Below, piece by piece: positions 27,966-34,554 of a stretch of 34,554 nucleotides of DNA. The notes under the pieces are model-generated. The model was not told the DNA's origin. It saw only the letters and a program-made list of their open reading frames with translations, and searched no databases. This DNA comes from Fidelibacterota bacterium. GTDB lineage: Bacteria; Pseudomonadota; Alphaproteobacteria; Rhodospirillales; Rhodospirillaceae. The stretch's first letter is position 1. Each line of letters starts with the position of its first letter. The position numbers and the translations under genes were made by a program. The stretch spans positions 1 through 34,554 of the forward strand of contig CANJOI010000007.1 of assembly GCA_947475365.1 (NCBI GenBank). Reading direction: 5' to 3'.

Positions 27966-27998
27966 AGGGGCGTGGTTTTCCGGACCACGCCCCTCTTT
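27966..27998 (+). terminator. Intrinsic terminator after dnaK
   Basis: GGGGCGTGGT (27967-27976) pairs with ACCACGCCCC (27984-27993) around a seven-base loop; one more A-T pair extends it. It is followed by TCTTTC and preceded by an A-run, and begins 11 bases after the dnaK stop. Confidence 0.85.
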
Positions 27999-28077
27999 CA
28001 TGAGCGACCCCTTTTATTAAGAATTGGCCGTCATATATCGACGGTCACCCGCAGCTGTTCCGAAGTCGACACCCACC

Positions 28078-29220
28078 ATGGCCGCTACGACGAAGCAGTG
28101 TTACTACGAAATCCTTGAAGTCAGCCGGACGGCGTCCGGCGATGAACTCAAGAAGGCCTATCGCAAGCTGGCGATGAAGTGGCACCCGGATAAGAACCCG
28201 GGCGACAAAGCCGCCGAACAGCAATTCAAGACCCTCAGTGAAGCCTACGACGTGCTGCGCGATGAACAGAAGCGCGCGGCCTACGACCGCTTCGGCCATG
28301 CCGCTTTCGAACAAGGCGGCGGCGCGGGCGGCGGCGCCGGCGGCTTCGGTTTCGGCGCGGGCTTCGCGGATATTTTCGACGAGATGTTCGGCGACATCAT
28401 GGGCCGGCGCGGCGGCGCCAAGCAGAATGCCCGCGGCCAGGATGTGCGCTTCGATATGGAGATCACCCTGGAGGAAGCCTACTTCGGCAAGAAGGCCTCC
28501 GTCACGGTTCCGTCCTCCATCACCTGCGAGAGCTGTTCGGGCTCGGGCAGCAAAGGGGGCGCGGCCCCCTCCACCTGCCCCACCTGCCGCGGCCAGGGCC
28601 GCATGCGCAGCCAGCAAGGCTTCTTCACGGTCGAGCGGCCGTGCCCCACCTGTCACGGCGGCGGCCAGGTCATCACCGATCCTTGTGCGAAATGCGGCGG
28701 CGCCGGCCGCACGCGCAAGGACAAGAACCTCGACGTCACCATTCCGCCCGGTGTCGAGGAAGGCACGCGCATCCGCCTCGCCGGCGAGGGCGAAGCCGGA
28801 CGCAATGGCGCGCCCGCCGGCGACCTCTATCTGTTCCTGGCCATCGCGCCCCACCGCATGTTCCAGCGCGAGGGCGCCAATCTCTACATGCGCATGCCCA
28901 TCGCCATGACCACCGCGGCCCTGGGCGGCGAACTGGAAGTGCCGGCCATCGACGGCAGCAAGGTGAAAGTGCAGATCCCCAAGGGCTGCCAGCACGGCCA
29001 CCGCTTCCGCCTGAAGAGCAAGGGTATGTCGGTGCTGCGCTCCACCGCGCGCGGCGACATGTTCCTGGAAGCCGCCATCGAAGTGCCGGTCAACCTCACC
29101 GACGCCCAGCGCAAACTCCTCCAGGAGTTCGAACGCGCCTGCGACCAGACCACCTGCAATCCGGAAAGCACCGGGTTCCTCGGCAAGGTGAAAGAGTTTC
29201 TCGGCGCCTGCGAGAAGTGA
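28078..29220 (+). CDS. dnaJ: Chaperone DnaJ (Hsp40)
   Basis: DnaJ stimulates DnaK ATPase and delivers substrates. With the ATG at 28078 it has 380 residues. The J domain has [12 protein letters not shown] and HPD at 36-38. The Gly/Phe region is [27 protein letters not shown]. Four zinc-binding repeats follow at about 150-215: [24 protein letters not shown] and CAKCGGAG. The C-terminal substrate domains have [27 protein letters not shown]. The frame is open to 28024, but [13 protein letters not shown] matches the family start. No clear ribosome binding site is present. The 122-base gap after dnaK holds a terminator, so an own promoter is likely; CTTT-N17-CATATATCG at 28011-28040 is a weak candidate. 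Confidence 0.97.
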   Translation: MAATTKQCYYEILEVSRTASGDELKKAYRKLAMKWHPDKNPGDKAAEQQFKTLSEAYDVLRDEQKRAAYDRFGHAAFEQGGGAGGGAGGFGFGAGFADIFDEMFGDIMGRRGGAKQNARGQDVRFDMEITLEEAYFGKKASVTVPSSITCESCSGSGSKGGAAPSTCPTCRGQGRMRSQQGFFTVERPCPTCHGGGQVITDPCAKCGGAGRTRKDKNLDVTIPPGVEEGTRIRLAGEGEAGRNGAPAGDLYLFLAIAPHRMFQREGANLYMRMPIAMTTAALGGELEVPAIDGSKVKVQIPKGCQHGHRFRLKSKGMSVLRSTARGDMFLEAAIEVPVNLTDAQRKLLQEFERACDQTTCNPESTGFLGKVKEFLGACEK

Positions 29221-29238
29221 CCTAAGCGTAGCTTAGGT
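29220..29238. terminator. Hairpin at the dnaJ stop
   Basis: ACCTAAGC (29220-29227) pairs exactly with GCTTAGGT (29231-29238) around a GTA loop, starting on the last base of the dnaJ stop codon. It directly abuts the first half of the inverted repeat pair at 29237. No U-run follows, so it may shield the 3' end rather than terminate by itself. Confidence 0.5.
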
Positions 29239-29374
29239 CATCCTCGGGCTTGACCCGAGGATCCAGGGTGTGGTGCACGTTCTCTCTGAACATGCGATTG
29301 CCAATCGCCAGGCGCGTTTTCTAAAGCCCGCCCTCGTTACGGCTCTGGACCCTCGGGTCAAGCCCGAGGGTGAC
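29237..29374. repeat. REPIN-like pair of inverted extragenic palindromes
   Basis: A 30-base unit at 29237-29266 (core TCCTCGGG-CTTGA-CCCGAGGA) recurs in inverse orientation at 29345-29374, differing at two positions that keep the internal hairpin paired (T-A to C-G). The two units flank a 78-base spacer without a gene. Short palindromes of the form CCTCGGG-N5-CCCGAGG are, from memory, common as dispersed repeats in alphaproteobacteria. The pair fills most of the dnaJ-dapB gap. Confidence 0.75.
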
Positions 29375-29399
29375 TGTGGAGTGGGCGAAACTCCCTCGC

Positions 29400-29405
29400 T
29401 ATAAT
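29400..29405 (+). promoter_or_regulatory. Perfect TATAAT -10 box just before dapB
   Basis: TATAAT ends six bases before the dapB ATG at 29412. With a usual -10 to start spacing, transcription would begin at or within a base or two of the ATG, giving a leaderless mRNA. There is no ribosome binding site in the six intervening bases. A -35 match is poor. Confidence 0.45.
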
Positions 29406-29411
29406 CCCACC

Positions 29412-30212
29412 ATGACCAAGATCGGAATTGTCGGCTGCGCGGGGCGCATGGGGCGGATGTTGATCCGCGAAGTCCTGGCCACGCCCGGCTGTGCCTTGTC
29501 CGGCGGCACCGAGGTGCAGGGTCCCCTGATCGGCACGGATCTGGGCGTCCTCGCCGGCGGCAACGCCACCGGCATCGTGGTGACCGGCGACGCCACGGCG
29601 CTGTTCGCAGCCAGCGACGCGATCATTGATTTCACCGTCCCCGCCGCCACCAAAATCCACGCCGACCTCGCCGCCGCCGCCGGCACGGCGCTGGTGATCG
29701 GCACCACCGGCCTTGGCGCCGATGTGCTTACCGCCATCGACGCCGCCGCGAAGAAGGCGCCGGTGGTGCGCTCGGCCAATATGAGTGTCGGCGTCAATGT
29801 GCTGCTGGCGCTGACCCAGAAGCTGGCCGCCACCCTGGGCGATGATTACGACATCGAGATCGTGGAAATGCATCACCGGCATAAAGTGGACGCGCCGTCC
29901 GGCACCGCGTTGGCGCTGGGCGAAGCCGCGGCCAAAGGGCGCGGCGTAAGCTTGAATACCGCCGCGCGCCGCACGCGTGACGGCCAGGTGGGCGCCCGCC
30001 CCAAGGGCGAAATCGGCTTTGCCACATTGCGTGGCGGCGATGTGGTCGGCGAACATACAGTGATGTTCGCGGCCGATGGCGAGCGCATCGAGATCACCCA
30101 CAAGGCCTCGTCGCGCGAACTCTTCGCCAAGGGCGCCGTGCGCGCCGCCGTCTGGGCCGCCGGCCGCGCACCGGGCCTCTACGCCATGACGGATGTCCTG
30201 GACCTGAGCTGA
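29412..30212 (+). CDS. dapB: 4-hydroxy-tetrahydrodipicolinate reductase
   Basis: DapB reduces the product of DapA with NAD(P)H in the lysine/diaminopimelate pathway. With the ATG at 29412 it has 266 residues. The nucleotide-binding motif is GCAGRMGR at 8-15. IDFTVPAAT and GTTGL line the cofactor site. The signature EMHHRHKVDAPSGTA has HHRHK at 154-158, with catalytic histidine and lysine. GEHTVMFA and EITHKASSRELFAKGAVRAA follow. An upstream extension to 29370 overlaps the repeat and is not family-like. The stop shares bases with the next ORF (TGATG). Confidence 0.97.
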   Translation: MTKIGIVGCAGRMGRMLIREVLATPGCALSGGTEVQGPLIGTDLGVLAGGNATGIVVTGDATALFAASDAIIDFTVPAATKIHADLAAAAGTALVIGTTGLGADVLTAIDAAAKKAPVVRSANMSVGVNVLLALTQKLAATLGDDYDIEIVEMHHRHKVDAPSGTALALGEAAAKGRGVSLNTAARRTRDGQVGARPKGEIGFATLRGGDVVGEHTVMFAADGERIEITHKASSRELFAKGAVRAAVWAAGRAPGLYAMTDVLDLS

Positions 30213-30367
30213 TGATCCGCAACGCCGTACTTCTCAGCTTCGCGGGAGTCCTGGCGTATGGCGCCACCCATCGCATCAGCGGCGCCATCGCCGTGGTGGC
30301 GGTGGAGCTGGTGGTGTGGGGCGCGTTCCGGTACCGCACCCGCAATCGCGACTTCTCGGCGCAGTAA
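30212..30367 (+). CDS. 51-residue predicted membrane protein between dapB and nth
   Basis: A 51-codon frame starts at ATG 30212, overlapping the dapB stop by one base (TGATG), and its TAA overlaps the nth start by one base (TAATG). The protein has two hydrophobic stretches, about residues 4-18 (NAVLLSFAGVLAYGA) and 23-39 (SGAIAVVAVELVVWGAF), and a basic C-terminus (RYRTRNRD), so it should be a small two-helix inner-membrane protein. The exact tiling between two genes argues strongly that it is translated. I recognise no family. It may be translationally coupled to dapB. Confidence 0.7.
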   Translation: MIRNAVLLSFAGVLAYGATHRISGAIAVVAVELVVWGAFRYRTRNRDFSAQ

Positions 30368-31071
30368 TGAAACCAGCCGCTGTTTCGGAATTCTATCGCC
30401 GCCTGCGCGAAGCCAATCCCAATCCCCAGACCGAGCTTAAATACGTCAATCCGTATACGCTGCTGGTGGCGGTGGCGCTGTCGGCCCAGGCCACCGACGT
30501 CGGCGTGAACAAGGCCACGGGGCCGTTGTTCGCCAAAGTCGATACGCCCGAGAAGATGCTGGCCCTGGGCGAGCAGGGTTTGCGCGGCTACATCAAGACC
30601 ATCGGCCTGTTCAACACCAAGGCCAAGAACGTCATGGCGCTGTCGAAAATCCTGGTGGAGCGGCACGGCAGCGACGTGCCGCGCTCACGCGAGGCGCTGG
30701 AGCAGCTTCCCGGCGTCGGCCGCAAGACCGCCAATGTGGTGCTCAACGTCGCGTTCGGTGAAGACACCATCGCCGTGGACACGCATATCTTCCGCGTCGG
30801 CAACCGCACAGGCCTTGCGCCGGGAAAAAATCCGTTCGAGGTGGAAGCCAAGCTGGAGAAGGTGACGCCGCCGGACTTCAAGCGCCACGCCCATCACTGG
30901 CTGATTTTGCACGGACGTTATGTGTGCAAGGCGCGCCTGCCGGAATGTTGGCGCTGCGCGGTGGCGGACCTGTGTCCGTTTAAACCGAAGACACCCGCGC
31001 CCGGATCAACGTCGGCGGTGAAGGCGAAAGCGGCGAAGAAAAAAGCCGCAACGAAGAAACGCGCTGCTTAA
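30367..31071 (+). CDS. nth: Endonuclease III (DNA glycosylase/AP lyase)
   Basis: Nth excises oxidised pyrimidines and cleaves the abasic strand. With the ATG at 30367 it has 234 residues. The helix-hairpin-helix LPGVGRKTANV carries the catalytic Lys120, and VDTHIFR carries Asp138, the same numbering as E. coli. The 4Fe-4S cysteines are at 187, 194, 197 and 203 (C-x6-C-x2-C-x5-C), again identical in number. A Lys/Ala-rich tail of about 25 residues after the cluster is extra and may bind DNA. The frame is open to 30316, but the start chosen overlaps the preceding small ORF in TAATG. It shares TTAA with the convergent bactofilin stop. Confidence 0.97.
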   Translation: MKPAAVSEFYRRLREANPNPQTELKYVNPYTLLVAVALSAQATDVGVNKATGPLFAKVDTPEKMLALGEQGLRGYIKTIGLFNTKAKNVMALSKILVERHGSDVPRSREALEQLPGVGRKTANVVLNVAFGEDTIAVDTHIFRVGNRTGLAPGKNPFEVEAKLEKVTPPDFKRHAHHWLILHGRYVCKARLPECWRCAVADLCPFKPKTPAPGSTSAVKAKAAKKKAATKKRAA

Positions 31072-31487
31072 GTCAGCTCAATGGTGCCTTCGAGCTTGCC
31101 GCCATTGGCGACCATGATGGTCTTGTAGCTCACCGCGCCCTTGATGGCGCCGGTCGACGCCACTTCCAGATGCCCCGTGACCTTGAGCGAGCCTTCGTAG
31201 ATACCGGCGATCACCGCGCTCTCCACTTCGGCGGTGCCTTTGAACTGGCCGCTCACCGTTACTTCGATGGTTTTCACATCGCTGATGGTGGCGTCCACTT
31301 GGCCTTCGATCATCAGGCGTTCGCAGCCGGAGATCTCGCCCTTCACGCGGATCGACTTGCCGACGATCAGGCTCTTGCCGTCATTTTCCGCGGCGCGGGC
31401 CGCGGCGGTGTTGGGGATGTCGGCGACGCGGCGCGCAATCTGCGGAGAGAACGCGGCCATGCGGTCGGAGCTGAAGCGGTCGGACAT
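31068..31487 (-). CDS. Bactofilin-family cytoskeletal protein
   Basis: Bactofilins polymerise without nucleotide into beta-helical filaments that position envelope enzymes. With the ATG at 31487 it has 139 residues. The polymer-forming domain begins near SLIVGKSIRVKGEISGCERLMIEGQVDATI and continues with the repeating hydrophobic pattern VSGQFKGTAEVESAVIAGIYEGSLKVTGHLEVASTGAIKGAVSYKTIMVANGGKLEGTI. The N-terminal tail is disordered, as usual. An AGGGGA ribosome binding site lies five bases before this ATG; a second ATG directly upstream (31490) is also possible. The frame is open to a GTG at 31700, but those residues look non-coding. It converges on nth with a four-base overlap. Confidence 0.9.
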   Translation of the reverse strand: MSDRFSSDRMAAFSPQIARRVADIPNTAAARAAENDGKSLIVGKSIRVKGEISGCERLMIEGQVDATISDVKTIEVTVSGQFKGTAEVESAVIAGIYEGSLKVTGHLEVASTGAIKGAVSYKTIMVANGGKLEGTIELT

Positions 31488-31884
31488 CATCTTCCCCTGA
31501 TTGCTTTTGGTGGCAAGAGTCTTGGTGAACAGGTGGCTCTTGAACAATGGCTTGGCGTTGAACGGCTTGGCCGGCGGGCGGAGGTCGTGGTCCACGGGGC
31601 CCTGGGTCAGCGCGAGATGCGGCGACGGCACCAGATTTCCTTGGGCGGCATCGGATTCGGCGGAATTGGTCGCGGAATTACGGTCAAGCACGTCCCACAC
31701 CCATGTTTTTGACCCCGGTCATTGGTGCCGGGGATTGTTCAAAGTCTCTTGGCCGAAGATTTCATGCAGCAGTTTGATCTTGCCGAGTTAATTTGGAGTA
31801 TAGCCGGGAAATACAGGCGATATACTGCCGCCCCCGCCCAGTCCCTCCTCACCAGCCCACCCTTTACAGAGAGCCTGAATCACC
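31488..31884. other. Divergent gap between the bactofilin and adenosine kinase genes
   Basis: The 397 bases hold no gene I trust, although the bactofilin frame remains open to 31700. A CCCCGG/CCGGGG stem (31713-31718 with 31728-31733) has no U-run. AGTATA (31797-31802) and TATACT (31821-31826) are exact reverse complements 18 bases apart: each is a -10-like TATACT on its own strand, pointing towards the flanking gene. No matching -35 box is evident on either strand. Confidence 0.4.
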
Positions 31885-32877
31885 ATGTCTGAAGCCCGGT
31901 TTGACGTCCTTGGCATCGGGTCCGCCATCGTCGACATCCTCTCCCGCTGCGAAGAAGACCTGCTCGCCCGGTTTGACCTGGTGAAGGGCTGCATGGCGCT
32001 GACCTCGGCCGAAAAGGCCAAGCAGATCTACGACAGCATGGGCAAGGCCATGGAAATCTCCGGGGGGTCCGCCGCCAACACCATGGCCGGGATCGCGTCC
32101 CTGGGAGGCACGCCCGCCTTCATCGGCAAACTGGGCAACGACAAGCTGGGCGAGATCTTCCGCCACGACATCGAGGCCATCGGGGTGGATTTCCACGGCG
32201 GCCATAAGCCCGCCGACCTGCCCACGGCCACCTGCCTGATCCTGGTCACCGACGACGGGCAGCGCACCATGAACACCCACCTGGGGGCCTCGACCACCCT
32301 CGGCCCCGACGACATCGACGAGGCCCGGGTGGCCGCGTCCCGTGTGATTTATATCGAGGGATATCAATGGGATACCCCTCAGGCCAAGGATGCGATCCGT
32401 AAGGCGTCGCGGGCCGTGAAAGGGGCCGGCGGCGAGGTTGCGCTGTCGCTCTCCGACCCGTTCGTGGTCGATCGGCACCGCGACGACCTGCTCACCCTGA
32501 TCCGGGACGACGTCGATATCCTGTTCGGCAACGAGGAGGAGATCTTCCGCCTCTACCAAGCCGGCGACCTGGCCACCGCCATCGAACACTTACGGTCGGC
32601 CGACGTGCTGGCCTGTATGACCCGGGGCGCCAAGGGCACCGTGGTGTTCGACGGCTCCGACACCATCGCGGTCGAGGCCTTCCCTGTGGCCAAGGTGGTG
32701 GACACCACCGGGGCCGGCGACCTGTTCGCCGCCGGGTTCCTGTATGGCTATACCCACGGCCGCGATCTCCTGGGCTGCGCCAAGATCGGCTCCATGGCCG
32801 CCGCCGAGGTCATTGGCCACATGGGCGCCCGCCCCGAGGCCGATTTGCGCGAAATGCTGGTCAAGCACGCCCTCTAA
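31885..32877 (+). CDS. PfkB-family kinase, probably adenosine kinase
   Basis: This is a 330-residue ribokinase-fold sugar/nucleoside kinase. The N-terminal PfkB motif region has GGSAANTMAGIASLGGTPAFIGKLGND, and the second signature is DTTGAGDLFAAGF with catalytic Asp279 and the anion hole GAGD. The start MSEARFDVLGIGSAIVDI and TMNTHLGASTTLGPDDID resemble the adenosine kinases of alphaproteobacteria, which phosphorylate adenosine to AMP, but substrate specificity in this family is unsafe without testing. The ATG at 31885 lacks a well-spaced ribosome binding site. It appears monocistronic: a terminator lies at 32990-33026 and a promoter-like sequence precedes that. Confidence 0.88.
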   Translation: MSEARFDVLGIGSAIVDILSRCEEDLLARFDLVKGCMALTSAEKAKQIYDSMGKAMEISGGSAANTMAGIASLGGTPAFIGKLGNDKLGEIFRHDIEAIGVDFHGGHKPADLPTATCLILVTDDGQRTMNTHLGASTTLGPDDIDEARVAASRVIYIEGYQWDTPQAKDAIRKASRAVKGAGGEVALSLSDPFVVDRHRDDLLTLIRDDVDILFGNEEEIFRLYQAGDLATAIEHLRSADVLACMTRGAKGTVVFDGSDTIAVEAFPVAKVVDTTGAGDLFAAGFLYGYTHGRDLLGCAKIGSMAAAEVIGHMGARPEADLREMLVKHAL

Positions 32878-32945
32878 AAAGCCAGCGAAACCAGCGCTAG
32901 ACGCATGGGTCACATGAACATTTCGTGCATTTGACCCCAGTTAAC

Positions 32946-32974
32946 TTGAATAAAGCGGCTGTCCCGTATATATA
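32946..32974 (+). promoter_or_regulatory. Candidate housekeeping promoter upstream of typA
   Basis: TTGAAT (32946-32951), 17 bases, TATATA (32969-32974). GCGGCT (32955-32960) and AGCCGC (32974-32979) form an inverted repeat around the -10 box. Transcription would start near 32981, just before the terminator hairpin at 32990 and about 92 bases before the typA ATG. Confidence 0.5.
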
Positions 32975-32989
32975 GCCGCCACGAAACGG

Positions 32990-33026
32990 CCGGGCGGCCC
33001 CCCTTGGGGCACGCCCGGTTTTGTTT
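32990..33026 (+). terminator. Strong intrinsic terminator between adenosine kinase and typA
   Basis: CCGGGCG (32990-32996) pairs with CGCCCGG (33012-33018), continued inside by GCCCC/GGGGC around a CCTT loop with one bulged A. TTTTGTTT follows directly. It lies 113 bases after the kinase stop and about 47 bases before the typA start, downstream of a promoter-like sequence, so it may be a leader attenuator rather than only the kinase's end. Confidence 0.85.
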
Positions 33027-33072
33027 ATGGTCCCACTGCCTTGTGCCGGAGCTTCGGATTGAACGTCCGAAG

Positions 33073-34554
33073 ATGAAATCCATGGAACTGCGCAATATCG
33101 CCATCATCGCTCACGTCGATCACGGCAAAACCACGCTGGTCGACGCCTTCCTGAAGCAGTCCGGCGCGGTGCGCGCCAATGCCCGCATGGAAACCTGCGC
33201 GATGGACTCCAACGACCAGGAGCGCGAGCGCGGCATCACCATTCTCGCCAAATGCACGGCGGTCGAGTGGAACGGCATCAAGATCAACATCGTCGACACC
33301 CCGGGCCACGCCGACTTCGGCGGCGAAGTGGAACGCATCCTGTCCATGGTCGATGGCGTGTGTCTGCTGGTCGACTCTTCCGAAGGCCCGCTGCCCCAGA
33401 CCAAGTTCGTGCTGTCGAAGGCCCTCGGCCTCGGCCTGCGCCCGATTGTGATCGTCAACAAGATCGACCGCCAGGACGCGCGCCCCGACGAAGTGCACAC
33501 GGAAATTTTCGATCTGTTCGCCGCCCTGGGTGCGACCGATGAGCAGCTCGACTTCCCGACCCTGTTCGCCGTCGGCCGGGAGGGCTGGGCGGTGCGCGAC
33601 CTGGAGAACGAAGAGCGCAAGGACCTGACGCCGCTGTTCGAAACCATCGTCAAGCATGTGCCGGCGCCGAAGCTCGACAAGACCGGCCCGTTCAAGATGC
33701 TCGCCACCACGCTTGAGTTCGACAACTTCCTGGGCCGCATCCTCACCGGCCGCATTGAATCCGGCATCGCCAAGGTCAACATGCCGATGAAGGTGCTGTC
33801 GCGCGACGGCAAGGTGCTGGAAACCGGCCGCGCCACCAAGCTCTTGTCGTTCCGCGGCCTCGAGCGCATCCCCGTGGAAACCGCCGAAGCCGGCGACATC
33901 ATCGCCCTCGCGGGCATGGAAAACGCCAACGTGGCCGACACCTTCTGCGCGCCGGAAGTGACCGAGCCGCTCAAGGCCCGCCCGATCGATCCGCCCACCT
34001 TGGCCATGACCTTCTCGGTCAATGATTCGCCCTTTGCCGGCCAGGACGGCGACAAGCTCACCACCCGCGTCATCGCCGCGCGTCTCGCGCGCGAAGCCGA
34101 AGGCAACGTCGCGATCCGTGTGTCTGAATCCCAGGACAAGGATTCATTTGAAGTCGCGGGCCGCGGCGAACTCCAGCTCGGCGTGCTGATCGAGAACATG
34201 CGCCGCGAAGGTTTCGAGCTTTCGATCTCGCGCCCGCGCGTGCTGTTCCAGACCGACGACAACGGCCAGCGGCTTGAGCCGATGGAAGAAGTCGTGGTCG
34301 ACGTGGACGAACAGTTCTCCGGCGTCGTGGTCGAAAAGATGTCCATGCGCAAAGGCGAGATGCAGGAACTGAAGCCCGCCGGCGGCGGCAAGGTGCGCAT
34401 GGTGTTCATCGCACCGTCGCGCGGCCTGATCGGCTATCACGGCGAATTCCTCACCGACACCCGCGGCACCGGCGTCATGAACCGCCTGTTCCACTCCTAT
34501 GGTCCGTATCGCGGCAACATCGCCTCGCGCCGTGAAGGCGTGCTGATCGCCACC
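33073..34554 (+). CDS. typA: Ribosome-associated GTPase TypA/BipA, C-terminus cut by the window
   Basis: TypA is an elongation-factor-like GTPase that aids ribosome assembly and stress or cold growth. The frame is open for 494 codons to the window edge, of about 605 usual. G1 is AHVDHGKT near residues 14-21, the switch region is MDSNDQERERGITILAK, G3 is DTPGHADFGGEVER and G4 is NKIDR. Domain II follows, and RGELQLGVLIENMRREGFELSISRP begins the EF-G-like domain. The BipA-specific region is reached at GLIGYHGEFLTDTRGTG. The start could be ATG 33073 or ATG 33082 (MELRNIAIIAHVDHG fits the family); neither has a strong ribosome binding site. Confidence 0.97.
   Translation, partial: MKSMELRNIAIIAHVDHGKTTLVDAFLKQSGAVRANARMETCAMDSNDQERERGITILAKCTAVEWNGIKINIVDTPGHADFGGEVERILSMVDGVCLLVDSSEGPLPQTKFVLSKALGLGLRPIVIVNKIDRQDARPDEVHTEIFDLFAALGATDEQLDFPTLFAVGREGWAVRDLENEERKDLTPLFETIVKHVPAPKLDKTGPFKMLATTLEFDNFLGRILTGRIESGIAKVNMPMKVLSRDGKVLETGRATKLLSFRGLERIPVETAEAGDIIALAGMENANVADTFCAPEVTEPLKARPIDPPTLAMTFSVNDSPFAGQDGDKLTTRVIAARLAREAEGNVAIRVSESQDKDSFEVAGRGELQLGVLIENMRREGFELSISRPRVLFQTDDNGQRLEPMEEVVVDVDEQFSGVVVEKMSMRKGEMQELKPAGGGKVRMVFIAPSRGLIGYHGEFLTDTRGTGVMNRLFHSYGPYRGNIASRREGVLIAT

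Noticed and set aside
31491-31700. N-terminal extension of the bactofilin to a GTG at 31700
   Set aside because: The 71 extra residues are not bactofilin-like and there is a well-placed AGGGGA site for the ATG at 31487. An extended form cannot be fully excluded.
33120-34409. A 429-codon open frame antisense to typA
   Set aside because: Serine/arginine-rich translation with no motif. The plus strand encodes a clear TypA GTPase, which is merely cut by the window edge.

Overview
The window is ordinary chromosomal core DNA from a GC-rich alphaproteobacterium. Evidence for this is the gene set (TimA/Tim44-like adaptor, a small DUF6489-type protein, HslVU, bactofilin, HemW, LolA beside FtsK) and especially the order PPSR kinase - maf - aroE - coaE - dnaQ - secB. 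That order is the cluster beside the replication origin of Caulobacter and Rickettsia. I cannot fix the order or genus from sequence alone. I see no prophage, transposon, CRISPR array, tRNA or rRNA.

Layout. Positions 1-4687: a cut minus-strand reading frame at the edge, then mnmE and a DUF6489-type gene (minus), ogt and a quinone reductase (plus), and rho (minus), with a bidirectional terminator between the reductase and rho. Positions 4688-5374 hold no gene and are the best candidate for the chromosomal origin: genes point away on both sides and there are DnaA-box-like sites. Positions 5375-8940 are a tightly overlapping operon, ppsR-maf-aroE-coaE-dnaQ. secB converges on it. Positions 9756-12997 run plus: timA, mltA, an unrecognised two-helix membrane protein and an Smr-domain protein. 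hslVU, xth, lolA, ftsK and an aminotransferase follow on the minus strand to 20501.

Positions 20719-23230 are a minus-strand operon, rph-rdgB-hemW. Divergent from it lies the heat-shock region hrcA-grpE, (alkB inverted), dnaK, dnaJ. hrcA and dnaK are preceded by the same promoter architecture (GTTG, 18 bases, CTTAyATA), which looks like an alphaproteobacterial RpoH promoter. After a REPIN-like inverted repeat pair come dapB, an uncatalogued 51-residue membrane ORF and nth, all overlapping by one base. They are followed by a bactofilin (minus), an adenosine-kinase-type PfkB kinase, and typA, which runs off the right edge.

Functionally the window combines protein quality control (DnaK/DnaJ/GrpE/HrcA, HslUV, SecB), DNA and nucleotide repair or sanitation (Ogt, Xth, Nth, AlkB, DnaQ, RdgB, Maf), cell division and envelope (FtsK, LolA, MltA, bactofilin, TimA), RNA and translation functions (Rho, RNase PH, MnmE, TypA) and biosynthesis (AroE, CoaE, DapB, HemW). 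No new multi-gene system is evident. The novel leads are regulatory or small: the origin, the hrcA operator-like repeat, the typA leader terminator, the 51-residue ORF, and several intergenic palindromes. Most start choices were moved inward from the longest open frame, using ribosome binding sites and family alignment from memory.
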